Positions 43,470-51,098 of a DNA stretch of 64,000 bases are shown here, piece after piece. Positions within the stretch are counted from its first letter, which is position 1; the number at the start of each line of letters is the position of its first letter. The position numbers and the translations under genes were made by a program. A model generated the notes under the pieces. That model saw only the letters and a program-made list of their open reading frames with translations. It was not told where the DNA came from and ran no database searches. This stretch comes from Odoribacter sp. AF15-53 (GTDB lineage: Bacteria > Bacteroidota > Bacteroidia > Bacteroidales > Marinifilaceae): positions 62,001 to 126,000 of the forward strand of contig NZ_QUHC01000001.1 of assembly GCF_003479425.1 (NCBI RefSeq), written 5' to 3'.

Positions 43470-44048
43470 ATGAACAAGAATGTAAAAGGTACTTTAACCG
43501 AGGCTAATCTTTTAAAATCTTTTGCCGGAGAGTCACAGGCAAAGAATCGTTACACTTTTTTTTCGGAAGTAGCAAAGAAGGAAGGTTATGAGCAGATTGC
43601 CGGTATATTTTATGAAACGGCATTACAGGAAGAGATGCATGCGAAACGTTTCTTCAGTCGTTTAGAAGGCGGGATGTTGGAGATCACGGCGGCTTATCCG
43701 GCCGGGATAATTTTGGACACGGCCAGTAACTTGGTCGAGGCAGCTGAAGGGGAATATGATGAATGGCATCACCTGTATCCCGAATTTGCAAAAGTGGCAG
43801 AAGAGGAGGGATTTAAAGATATCGCCGTGATGTACCGGATGATTATCGAGGCCGAGAGAAATCATGAAACAAGATATCGGAAACTCTTGTCGAACCTGCA
43901 GGACGGAATTTTGTTCGAACGTCCGAAAACCGTGAAATGGTATTGTCGTAAATGCGGGTATGTTCATGAAGGAACAGTTGCACCCAAGGTTTGCCCCGCT
44001 TGCTTGCACCCGCAAGGATTTTTCGAGTTATTGATAGAAAATTATTGA
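43470..44048 (+). CDS. rbr: Rubrerythrin
   Basis: This cytosolic peroxide-scavenging di-iron protein of anaerobes has 192 residues. The N-terminal ferritin-like four-helix domain (about 1-145) shows the Glu and His ligands in FAGESQAKNRY, LQEEMHAKRF, AAEGEYDEW and IIEAERNHETRY. The C-terminal rubredoxin domain (about 152-190) has the Cys pairs YCRKCGYVH and CPACLHPQGFFE. The length matches classical rubrerythrin. Next to the Hdr-like operon it adds to the anaerobic redox character of the region. Confidence 0.96.
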   Translation: MNKNVKGTLTEANLLKSFAGESQAKNRYTFFSEVAKKEGYEQIAGIFYETALQEEMHAKRFFSRLEGGMLEITAAYPAGIILDTASNLVEAAEGEYDEWHHLYPEFAKVAEEEGFKDIAVMYRMIIEAERNHETRYRKLLSNLQDGILFERPKTVKWYCRKCGYVHEGTVAPKVCPACLHPQGFFELLIENY

Positions 44049-44074
44049 TGATAGCATAAGTTCTTTCTTAAAGA

Positions 44075-44108
44075 GGATAGGAAAAAAGGGAAACCGATTT
44101 TCCTATCC
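44075..44108 (+). terminator. Hairpin after rubrerythrin
   Basis: GGATAGGAAAA (44075-44085) pairs with TTTTCCTATCC (44098-44108). The T run is inside the right arm, so termination is likely but not typical. Confidence 0.55.
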
Positions 44109-44157
44109 GATATATAATGTTAAGTCTAGAAAGATTATTTTTAAATATATTTTATTG

Positions 44158-44165
44158 TATATTTG
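44158..44165 (+). promoter_or_regulatory. Bacteroidetes -7 promoter element upstream of the unassigned gene at 44332
   Basis: TATATTTG matches TAnnTTTG, about 165 bases before the ATG. The leader shows no clear fold. Confidence 0.4.
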
Positions 44166-44331
44166 TGATAAGTTTTGACATGATGGGGTTGAAAGTCCGT
44201 TGAAATGTCATTTTTTGCAGGTGTGGTGGTAAATTAGAATATGTTTTTGTGGAATGATGAACCGTATACTGAAATTACGGGATAGGAAATAGCTTATAGA
44301 ATCTGGGAAACTCGTGAAAAATTGCGAAATT

Positions 44332-45012
44332 ATGGAAACGAAATTTTTCGAAGAGTATGAACGAGAGTTACTAGTTGGCAATATCCTGGTGACGAATGAT
44401 AAGTTATGTGCTTGTTATTTTAATAATTACCGGGAGATCGCCGTTTATGGCTATCATTTGGCAGTATTGGAGTTAAAATTGATGAACGAGTTGATCGGGA
44501 TTTTTCCTTGCGGGGTCATTAGCAGTGGTTACCGGCGAATGTTGGAACCTCAACTTTTAGTGATCAAACGACTTTTTCATGAGGAAGACGATGGTACGGT
44601 AACTCGTTCCGACCTGATATCCCGTTCCGGGAGTGGTGAACGGGTTGTGCTTTCCCGTACTCAACAGAAATGCGTGTCGGCTTACGTGCAGGTGCAATGG
44701 GAGTCTCTTTCCCGGATACTGGTATTCATCGGGGAGGATGACCGCTTTTTAAATTTTCCGTACTTTTTTACAGGTAAAATTTCCGAGTTAATTCATTATT
44801 GCGAGGCACTTTACACGTGCCAGAAAGTGGTGGGTGTTTCGGGTGAGATGGATTTGCGCCAATTTATAGAGTCCGTCTTTCATTTGCTACATCGAAAAGT
44901 GCCCGGTCGGATTGATTTGCTTCTTGAGCGTATTTTCACGAGCAAAAATCGTATGCTGCATTTTGATAAATTCCGGAAGAAATATAGAGACGAGATCCTG
45001 AAAGGTAATTAG
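44332..45012 (+). CDS. Protein of unknown function (weak resemblance to RteC-type regulators)
   Basis: This 226-residue protein starts at ATG 44332 (METKFFEEYEREL); a GTG at 44314 would add six residues. It has no signal peptide or membrane segment and looks mainly helical. The C-terminal stretch FFTGKISELIHYCEALYT followed by FIESVFHLLH and NRMLHFDKFRKKYRDEI recalls the C-terminal domain of RteC, a transfer regulator of Bacteroides conjugative elements, but this is only an impression. It stands alone, upstream of the holin and amidase pair. Confidence 0.6.
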   Translation: METKFFEEYERELLVGNILVTNDKLCACYFNNYREIAVYGYHLAVLELKLMNELIGIFPCGVISSGYRRMLEPQLLVIKRLFHEEDDGTVTRSDLISRSGSGERVVLSRTQQKCVSAYVQVQWESLSRILVFIGEDDRFLNFPYFFTGKISELIHYCEALYTCQKVVGVSGEMDLRQFIESVFHLLHRKVPGRIDLLLERIFTSKNRMLHFDKFRKKYRDEILKGN

Positions 45013-45127
45013 TTGCCGAAAAACGTGCGTGTATCACTTTTTATGTGTAATTTGCTTGTAATCACGTAAATGTGAGTTATATCCGTGATGATACAAATTT
45101 CGCCTTTTCGAGCTTCTACTTTTGAAA

Positions 45128-45553
45128 ATGAAATTATTATTCGAAAGTAGAATCTTTAAAAATGAAAAGATGGAAATGTTGTCAAACCTGGTAAGCGAAA
45201 TCGGTGGAATTATTGATTCGCTTACCCTTTCTTCAAAAGAGAAGATGCAGTTACGGGCAAGCCTGACGGAAGCGCTTTCGCGATTCGAGGCGGACCTGCA
45301 AAAAGAACAATCCTCGGTGATCCGGTCGGAGTCACAGGGTAACTGGTTACAACGCTCGTGGCGTCCACTCGTGATGCTCACGTTCTCGGCTGTCGTGTTG
45401 CTGGGAATATTTACCCCGCTTCCCTTGCCTGATGACGGTTCCCGTTTCTGGGATTTACTGGAAATTGGCTTGGGAGGGTATGTTGTCGGCCGGAGTTTCG
45501 AGACGGTATCCTTGGGACTTGGTAAACGGATTAAGAACCTGTTAAAGAAGTAA
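45128..45553 (+). CDS. Holin-like protein (3TM phage holin family)
   Basis: This protein has about 141 residues from the ATG at 45128, or 127 from 45170 (MEMLSNLVSEIGG). An N-terminal soluble helix with LSSKEKMQLRASLTEAL and RSESQGNWLQRSWRPLVML precedes two to three membrane segments (about 80-125). The conserved SEWxxRSWRP-type motif is typical of phage holins of the 3TM group, which make membrane pores for endolysin release. It is followed two bases later by an amidase, the usual lysis-cassette order. A -7-like TACTTTTG overlaps 45117-45124, which favours the shorter start. Confidence 0.75.
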   Translation: MKLLFESRIFKNEKMEMLSNLVSEIGGIIDSLTLSSKEKMQLRASLTEALSRFEADLQKEQSSVIRSESQGNWLQRSWRPLVMLTFSAVVLLGIFTPLPLPDDGSRFWDLLEIGLGGYVVGRSFETVSLGLGKRIKNLLKK

Positions 45554-45555
45554 GT

Positions 45556-46137
45556 ATGAAAATCGAGGATCACAAATTGGTAGCGTCTAACGTGAAACAG
45601 ATGCACTGTAATAAAAAATCGAAATTACTCCCGGTGGTCGACACGATTGTGTTACATTACACGGCTGGCGGGAATGCTATGTCCGCGGCGCAAATGTTGG
45701 CAAGTGCCGATAATTCCGTGTCGGCTCATCTCGTGATTGCCCGTTCGGGACAAATCCTTCAATTGCTTCCTTTTAACGTGAAAGCGTGGCATGCGGGTTA
45801 TAGTTCGTTGGAGGGGCGGTCGAACGTGAACAATTTTTCAGTTGGTATCGAGCTGGATAACGCGGGACACTTGCATCGGCGGGGAACAGAGTGGTTTACT
45901 TGGTTTAACAAGCAGATTATGCCTGACGAGGTGTTTACAACCGTGTTAAACGGAAGGGCGTCCTACTGGCATGCTTATCCGGCCATCCAGATCGAGGTGT
46001 TGGCAGAAGTTTGTCGGGCGTTGAGACGAAATTACCCGATCCGGAATATCGTGGGACATTCCGATATCACTTCCCGTAAACTTGATCCGGGACCCGCTTT
46101 TCCGTGGGAACGATTCAATGCCTTGGTGACTGGATAA
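45556..46137 (+). CDS. N-acetylmuramoyl-L-alanine amidase (Amidase_2 type)
   Basis: This 193-residue zinc peptidoglycan amidase is of the T7-lysozyme/PGRP type, which cuts the stem peptide from MurNAc. The predicted zinc ligands are His34 (VLHYTAG), His168 (VGHSDI) and Asp177 (LDPGPAF), with Lys175 in the position of the family catalytic Lys. SVGIELDNAGH fits the conserved core. It has no signal peptide, as expected for an endolysin that relies on the holin just upstream. Such amidases are often found beside Bacteroides capsule loci. Confidence 0.92.
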   Translation: MKIEDHKLVASNVKQMHCNKKSKLLPVVDTIVLHYTAGGNAMSAAQMLASADNSVSAHLVIARSGQILQLLPFNVKAWHAGYSSLEGRSNVNNFSVGIELDNAGHLHRRGTEWFTWFNKQIMPDEVFTTVLNGRASYWHAYPAIQIEVLAEVCRALRRNYPIRNIVGHSDITSRKLDPGPAFPWERFNALVTG

Positions 46138-46155
46138 TCCGGTGATCGGCTTGTT

Positions 46156-46268
46156 TAACGCTTACATCTCTTCGTTATCTCTGGCTTATAGTTTCGTTAT
46201 CTCTTCGTTACTATATAGGAACGTATAACGATAGTATATCGAAGACATAACGAAGGGATGTAAGTTTA
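46156..46268. repeat. Long imperfect inverted repeat between the amidase and DUF6266-like genes
   Basis: TAACGCTTACATCTCTTCGT at 46156 and its near complement ending at 46268 (reading TAAACTTACATCCCTTCGTT on the other strand) pair over about 25 bases. The interior repeats TTCGTTATCTC and pairs again (CGTTACTATA with TATAACGATAGTATA). It resembles a fold-back element or structured RNA. Confidence 0.5.
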
Positions 46269-46288
46269 AGTATTTTAAAACTAATGTT

Positions 46289-46930
46289 ATGAAGAAAAGA
46301 GGATTTGTTTTGTTAGAAAACTTTTTAGGAAGAGTTGACAACTTGCTATTTTATCGTAGGAACCGTCGTCGTTACGTGCGTAAAATCAGGAGTAACGTGA
46401 AAAAAAGAGTTGTTTCCACGTCCCGGCAGTTGCTGGGACAGGCTCGGTTTGCTTACGTCGTGGCCTTGTACAGGGCGATCAAAGACACGTTTTTGCATGA
46501 GATCTGGCGGTTATCTCCCCGGGCAGAGGGAACGACCGGGTATCATAATTTTATTCGTTCGAATTACGCTGCATTCGGACTGGAAGGGATGATTCTTGAT
46601 TATTCCCGGTTGAAAATAAGCGTGGGAAACCTGCGTTTACCTTTAGGAATTTATGTTGAAGCCGTAAGCGGACGTGAAATCGTGATTATGTGGGACACGG
46701 GTTGGGGGGAGTTGCAGGGGGATGAAGCCGATCGTTTGTACGTGTTCCTGATGTATGGCGATGACAGTTTCCGTTTCACCTTTTTTGATCGTCTAGATGC
46801 TTGTCGGGGAGAAGGTTATGCTTCTATTGAATTGAGTGCGAAGGAAGTTGATCCCGTGCATCTTTATTATTTCTTCGGATCAATGGATTTGCTTGATTTT
46901 TCGGATTCAGGCTATTGCTGTCTGAAGTAA
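46289..46930 (+). CDS. DUF6266-like protein
   Basis: This 213-residue protein has a very basic N-terminal 60 residues (FYRRNRRRYVRKIRS) followed by a helical and then beta-rich part. The middle stretch LDYSRLKISVGNLRLPLG and the overall plan remind me of the Bacteroidetes family DUF6266, whose function is unknown. No signal peptide or membrane segment is seen. It follows the amidase by 151 bases, with a fold-back repeat between them, and precedes the capsule promoter region. Confidence 0.6.
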   Translation: MKKRGFVLLENFLGRVDNLLFYRRNRRRYVRKIRSNVKKRVVSTSRQLLGQARFAYVVALYRAIKDTFLHEIWRLSPRAEGTTGYHNFIRSNYAAFGLEGMILDYSRLKISVGNLRLPLGIYVEAVSGREIVIMWDTGWGELQGDEADRLYVFLMYGDDSFRFTFFDRLDACRGEGYASIELSAKEVDPVHLYYFFGSMDLLDFSDSGYCCLK

Positions 46931-47074
46931 GTATTTATAATTCGTTTTCATACACATAGATGGGAGATCTCGTGGGACACTCATCCGTTTTTTAGTTGAA
47001 ATCACGTTAAATGAAAAAGGAGATGATGTAAATGTTATTAGAAGAAATCTATTGAAAAAGAATTATTTATAGTA

Positions 47075-47235
47075 TTAAAAAACGATCATTTTATGATATG
47101 GACGTTTCGTTTAATTTGAATTTTGTTGAAAATATGTCAAGTACTTGACTGTTAAAAAGAAGAAAAACTTTAATTTTTAGTTGCGCAACATGAAAAATTA
47201 GTATATTTGCCACGCAATAATCGATCGTTTTTTAA
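47075..47235. promoter_or_regulatory. Invertible promoter segment of the capsule locus
   Basis: Perfect 13-bp inverted repeats, TTAAAAAACGATC at 47075-47087 and GATCGTTTTTTAA at 47223-47235, enclose 135 bases. The segment contains one clear promoter (47181-47209) pointing toward upxY, so the sequenced orientation is ON. This is the layout of phase-variable capsule promoters in Bacteroides, which are flipped by site-specific invertases. No invertase gene is present in the window, so it would act from elsewhere. The gap 46931-47473 otherwise holds the leader discussed separately. Confidence 0.75.
47181..47209 (+). promoter_or_regulatory. Capsule-locus promoter inside the invertible segment
   Basis: TTGC at 47181-47184 and TATATTTG at 47202-47209 are 17 bases apart and match the Bacteroidetes -33/-7 pattern. 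Transcription would start near 47216, just before the right inverted repeat. Confidence 0.7.
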
Positions 47236-47244
47236 GATGAAGGT

Positions 47245-47376
47245 ATGAAAAACGACAAAATGACGATTGTTTGCATGGGGATAGAATATCATTTTCTTCC
47301 AAAGACAGTTTTTGCGGGCTGTACCTGTTTAAGGATGGTGCGTAGAACAAGTGGAAAACAAAACGTTAAAGCCTGA
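47245..47376 (+). other. Possible 43-codon leader reading frame before upxY
   Basis: An ATG at 47245 opens 43 codons ending at TGA 47374-47376, inside the transcribed leader. The peptide is basic at its end and cysteine-containing (FAGCTCLRMVRR) and has no recognised motif. After it the leader can form GCCTG/CAGGT and ATGCGC-gaa-GCGTAT hairpins (47371-47402). It may be fortuitous. Confidence 0.25.
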
Positions 47377-47473
47377 TTTTGCAGGTTAATGCGCGAAGCG
47401 TATCCTAATGAATCGTGATACAAAAATTATTATTAATCAATCACGAAGATTCCAGATTTTATAAACTATATAT

Positions 47474-47998
47474 ATGTTAGAGAGTACGAGAACGTTACAT
47501 TGGTATGCGGCGTACACTAAAATCAATCAGGAATTAACGATTAAAAAGCGGTTGGATGGTCTGGAGATCGAGAATTATCTGGCCATGCGGGATGAAGTAC
47601 GTGAAACTTCTTCAGGGAGGAAAAACGTGCGTGTCATCTTGATTCCTCATTTGATTTTTATCCGAACGGATCAATCAACCGCTTTCTCGTTACTTAATGA
47701 TCATGGTTTGAGTATCATTTATTTGAAGGACTTGGAAACCCGTCATTTGTTGGTCGTTCCCGACAAGCAAATGCGTGATTTCATGTTTATTCTTGATTTT
47801 TCAGATTCTACCGTTGAGGTAATTAATGAAGAGTTGAAACGTGGTGATCGGGTACGAGTAATTAAAGGCCCTTTAATCGGGTTAGAGGGAGAATTGCTCC
47901 GTATCAAGGGGCACAAACGTGTGATAGTACGCCTGGAAGGAGTGGTTTCTGTTGCCACTTCTTATATTCCGGGATCTTTCCTAGAAAAAATAAAATAG
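47474..47998 (+). CDS. upxY: UpxY-family transcription antiterminator (NusG-like)
   Basis: This 174-residue NusG paralogue lets RNA polymerase read through the long capsule operon. The N-terminal NGN domain (about 8-105) begins with HWYAAYTKINQELTIKKRL, the UpxY signature. The C-terminal KOW domain (about 122-165) has RGDRVRVIKGPLIGLEGELLRIKGH in short segments. In Bacteroides each UpxY acts on the leader of its own locus, which here would be the 250-base region between the promoter and this gene. It is the first clear gene of the locus and is followed after 11 bases by the next gene. Confidence 0.93.
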   Translation: MLESTRTLHWYAAYTKINQELTIKKRLDGLEIENYLAMRDEVRETSSGRKNVRVILIPHLIFIRTDQSTAFSLLNDHGLSIIYLKDLETRHLLVVPDKQMRDFMFILDFSDSTVEVINEELKRGDRVRVIKGPLIGLEGELLRIKGHKRVIVRLEGVVSVATSYIPGSFLEKIK

Positions 47999-48009
47999 CG
48001 ATTGTGGCG

Positions 48010-48717
48010 ATGAATTTTAGTGATTTGTACAAGAAAATATCGGACATTCCAATCGGGGATTTTCCCTCGTCTGCCTTGTCCGGTTTATTGCACGGGTATA
48101 TTTCGGTTTTCTCGATGGTACGGGTAAACCCGTGGTTGGAAGAGGTGTATGGTTCCCAATGGGATATCCATGAACGAATCCGGGAAATAGCAGGGGAGTT
48201 AGCTGATTTGGTAAACGATCCTTCGATCTCGTTGGAAGAACGAGTTGTCCACGTGGCCGATTTGCTGGAAACCTATTTGATGTATTCCGATATGGATTTT
48301 CTGGATATTGCCTTGGAGGCTGCTTACGAGATCATATCACCGGAAGGAAGTGATGAGATCGTGTTGCCTTGTCGTACTCCGGAAATGTGTCGGTTGTTGT
48401 GTAGCTGTTACTATTTTACGGGAGAAGAGAGGTGTGCGGAGTTGGCGGGAGAGATTGTAAATGGATTAAAATCTTGTGTTTTAGATAAGAGTTTAGATGA
48501 TGAAAATGCGTTAATATATTTACTTTCCATGGAGTTCTATGTAGATATAGTTGGTGAGGGAGAAGATTGGAAGCATGTGATAAGTAGCCTTAAAGCTAAC
48601 GTGTTGCAGTTGTTGGAGAAAGAAAAAATTCATGAATCACTTTTAAGGCAAGTGTTTTATTTCAATGTGTTTGCTTTGTACGAATACATGAAGTTAGGAG
48701 TGATTGAAAGCAAGTAA
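48010..48717 (+). CDS. Unrecognised helical protein in the UpxZ position
   Basis: This 235-residue acidic, helical, soluble protein starts at ATG 48010 (MNFSDLYKKISDIPIG); the frame begins two codons earlier at a GTG. There is no signal peptide or membrane segment. It contains several Cys in RTPEMCRLLCSCYYFTGEERC, but their spacing is not a known metal motif. In Bacteroides the gene after upxY is usually upxZ, an inhibitor of other loci's UpxY of about 160 residues. This protein is longer and does not look like UpxZ. The helical pairs suggest a TPR-like or protein-binding role. Position suggests regulation, which is inference. Confidence 0.65.
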   Translation: MNFSDLYKKISDIPIGDFPSSALSGLLHGYISVFSMVRVNPWLEEVYGSQWDIHERIREIAGELADLVNDPSISLEERVVHVADLLETYLMYSDMDFLDIALEAAYEIISPEGSDEIVLPCRTPEMCRLLCSCYYFTGEERCAELAGEIVNGLKSCVLDKSLDDENALIYLLSMEFYVDIVGEGEDWKHVISSLKANVLQLLEKEKIHESLLRQVFYFNVFALYEYMKLGVIESK

Positions 48718-48738
48718 TTTAAGAAATTCAGTTTACTT

Positions 48739-49947
48739 ATGATTGATATAGATTGGTTTATTGGTGAATATATAACAAAAAGACCTGTTAGTATGTTTGT
48801 TCAAGATATTGAAACAAACAAAGAAAAACTGTTAAAGGAAATTCAAGGGAAAAAAGTATTAGTAATTGGAGGTGCGGGTACGATAGGTTCCTCGTTTATA
48901 AGAGCGATATTGCCTTTTAAACCGATAGAATTAGTGGTGATTGATATTAGTGAAAATGGTTTAACAGAGTTAACTCGGGATTTACGCTCAACAAGTTGTA
49001 TGTATGTACCTGAAAAATATAGAACTTATCCGATTAATTACGCCGATCCGATTTTTGAGAAAATATTTAGGGAGGCAAAAGGTTTTGATATTGTTGCTAA
49101 TTTTTCGGCTCATAAGCATGTGAGAAGCGAGAAAGATCAATATTCTGTAGAGGCTTTGTTAGAGAATAACGTGATAAAAGCTCGTCGTCTGCTAGATCTG
49201 TTGGTCGAGATCCCTCCAAAACATTTTTTTTGTGTATCAACGGATAAGGCTGCTAATCCCGTGAATGTGATGGGGGCGAGTAAGAAAATCATGGAAGATA
49301 TGATATTTGCCTACTCTGATAAATTTAAAATTAGTACAGCACGTTTTGCAAATGTTGCTTTTTCTAATGGTTCATTATTGGCAGGATTTATTGATCGTTT
49401 AATGAAAAAGCAACCATTGGTGGCTCCATTGGATGTAAAACGTTATTTTGTTTCACCAGATGAGAGTGGGCAAATTTGTATGCTCTCTTGTATTTTGGGT
49501 AAAAATAAAGAGATATTCTTTCCTAAGTTAGGAGAAGAACAGATGTTGAGTTTTGCTCAAATTTGTGATGATTTTTTGCATGTGTTGGGGTACGAGGTAA
49601 AAAGATGCGAGAATGATGAGGACGCGAAAAGGTATGCGGCAGAAATGTCTGTTAATGATAAAACGTATCCTGTAGTTTATTTTAATAGTGATACTACTGG
49701 CGAAAAGAGTTTCGAGGAATTTTATATTCCCGGTGAAAAATTGAATATGGAGCGTTTTGGGTCATTAGGGGTTATAGAGGAGGTGAAGGTACGTCCGATA
49801 AATGATATTGACAATTTGTTTTTTGAATTGAAAAATGTTTTTGCAAAAGATGTTTTTTCAAAGGAAGAGATTGTTAAGGTTATGAAGCGTTTCATACCGA
49901 ATTTTGAACATGTGGAGAAGGGAAAGAATTTGGATCAAAAGATGTAA
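48739..49947 (+). CDS. Nucleotide-sugar 4,6-dehydratase (CapD/FlaA1/PglF type)
   Basis: This 402-residue SDR-type enzyme, extended family, is of the kind that converts UDP-GlcNAc to a 4-keto-6-deoxy sugar. The NAD(P)-binding motif is VLVIGGAGTIGSS (about 36-48), followed by VVIDISENGL. The CapD-type segments FSAHKHVRSEKD, CVSTDKAANPVNVMGASKKIME (the modified catalytic motif with Met in place of Tyr, as in CapD) and RFANVAFSNGSL are present. It lacks the membrane domain of PglF and so is a soluble form. Together with the next gene it would deliver an amino sugar. Confidence 0.87.
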   Translation: MIDIDWFIGEYITKRPVSMFVQDIETNKEKLLKEIQGKKVLVIGGAGTIGSSFIRAILPFKPIELVVIDISENGLTELTRDLRSTSCMYVPEKYRTYPINYADPIFEKIFREAKGFDIVANFSAHKHVRSEKDQYSVEALLENNVIKARRLLDLLVEIPPKHFFCVSTDKAANPVNVMGASKKIMEDMIFAYSDKFKISTARFANVAFSNGSLLAGFIDRLMKKQPLVAPLDVKRYFVSPDESGQICMLSCILGKNKEIFFPKLGEEQMLSFAQICDDFLHVLGYEVKRCENDEDAKRYAAEMSVNDKTYPVVYFNSDTTGEKSFEEFYIPGEKLNMERFGSLGVIEEVKVRPINDIDNLFFELKNVFAKDVFSKEEIVKVMKRFIPNFEHVEKGKNLDQKM

Positions 49948-49964
49948 ATTAATAGTATAAATTT

Positions 49965-51098
49965 ATGGAATATCAAATTCCTTTATTTCAATTGAATTTC
50001 GGAGAAGAAGAAATTCAAGCCGTGACGGAAACAATCCGTTCTAAATGGATTTCTACGGGACCTAAATGTGAAGAATTAGAACAATTATTTGTAGAGATGA
50101 TGCAGGTAAAACATGCCGTAAGTGTATCGAATTGTACGGATGCTTTGCATTTGGCATGTTTAACGTGTGGATTGCAGCCGGGAGATGAGGTACTTTGTCC
50201 TTCATTAACTTTTGCAGCTTCGGTAAATTGTGTTCGGTATGTAGGTGCTACTCCTGTTTTTTGTGATATTGTGGGACCTGGGCATATAAATATTGATCCA
50301 GAAGATATCAAGAGAAAGATAACTGCTAAAACGAAAGCGATTGTGGTTGTTCACATGGCTGGTTTTCCAGCTATGATGGATGAGATTATGACAATAGCTA
50401 GAGAATATCACTTGAAAGTGATTGAGGATGCGTGTCATGGTCCGCTTTCCGAGTATAAAGGGAAAAAATTGGGAACGATAGGAGACGTGGCCACGTTTAG
50501 TTTCTTTTCAAATAAGAATATTAGCACGGGAGAGGGGGGGATGTTGATTACGAATAATGATAAGATTGCAGCCAAGGCTCGATTATTGCGTTCTCATGGA
50601 ATGACAACGATGTCATACCAGCGGGCTAAAGGGCATGCAACAGCTTATGATATTGTTGAGTTAGGGTATAATTTTCGTATGGACGATATTCGGGCTTCGA
50701 TTGGATGTGTGCAAATGCGGAAATTGCAGGCAGATTTGGAGAGGCGGATTCGTGTTAGAAATAAATATGTGGATGAATTAACTCAAGTGAAAGGAGTGGT
50801 AGTTCCGTTTGCAGATAACACGGAATTTGTATCGAACTACATCATGCCGATCGTGTTGGTTGACTCAACAAAAGAAAAAAGAGATCGAGTTCGTGATGCA
50901 ATTCATCAAGCTGGGATTCAAACGAGTAATCATTATCCGGCAATACATAAATTTTCGATTTATAAAGATTATGGGGCGGTGTTACCTCAAACAGAATACG
51001 TGGCAGATAATGAAATCACTTTACCGATGTATGCTGCATTGACAGATGAGCAGATTGAATTTATTGTTAGAATAGTAGATAGAGCAATTCATGACTAA
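49965..51098 (+). CDS. DegT/DnrJ/EryC1/StrS-family sugar aminotransferase
   Basis: This PLP enzyme transfers an amino group from glutamate to a 4-keto sugar nucleotide. It has 377 residues. SNCTDALHLA is the phosphate-binding loop, EDACHG provides the PLP-ring Asp, and SFFSNKNISTGEGG holds the Schiff-base Lys184. NFRMDDIRASIG and SNHYPAIH are family signatures. It resembles PglE or perosamine synthase, depending on whether its substrate comes from the dehydratase upstream or from gmd at the end of the locus. It overlaps the next gene by eight bases. Confidence 0.93.
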   Translation: MEYQIPLFQLNFGEEEIQAVTETIRSKWISTGPKCEELEQLFVEMMQVKHAVSVSNCTDALHLACLTCGLQPGDEVLCPSLTFAASVNCVRYVGATPVFCDIVGPGHINIDPEDIKRKITAKTKAIVVVHMAGFPAMMDEIMTIAREYHLKVIEDACHGPLSEYKGKKLGTIGDVATFSFFSNKNISTGEGGMLITNNDKIAAKARLLRSHGMTTMSYQRAKGHATAYDIVELGYNFRMDDIRASIGCVQMRKLQADLERRIRVRNKYVDELTQVKGVVVPFADNTEFVSNYIMPIVLVDSTKEKRDRVRDAIHQAGIQTSNHYPAIHKFSIYKDYGAVLPQTEYVADNEITLPMYAALTDEQIEFIVRIVDRAIHD

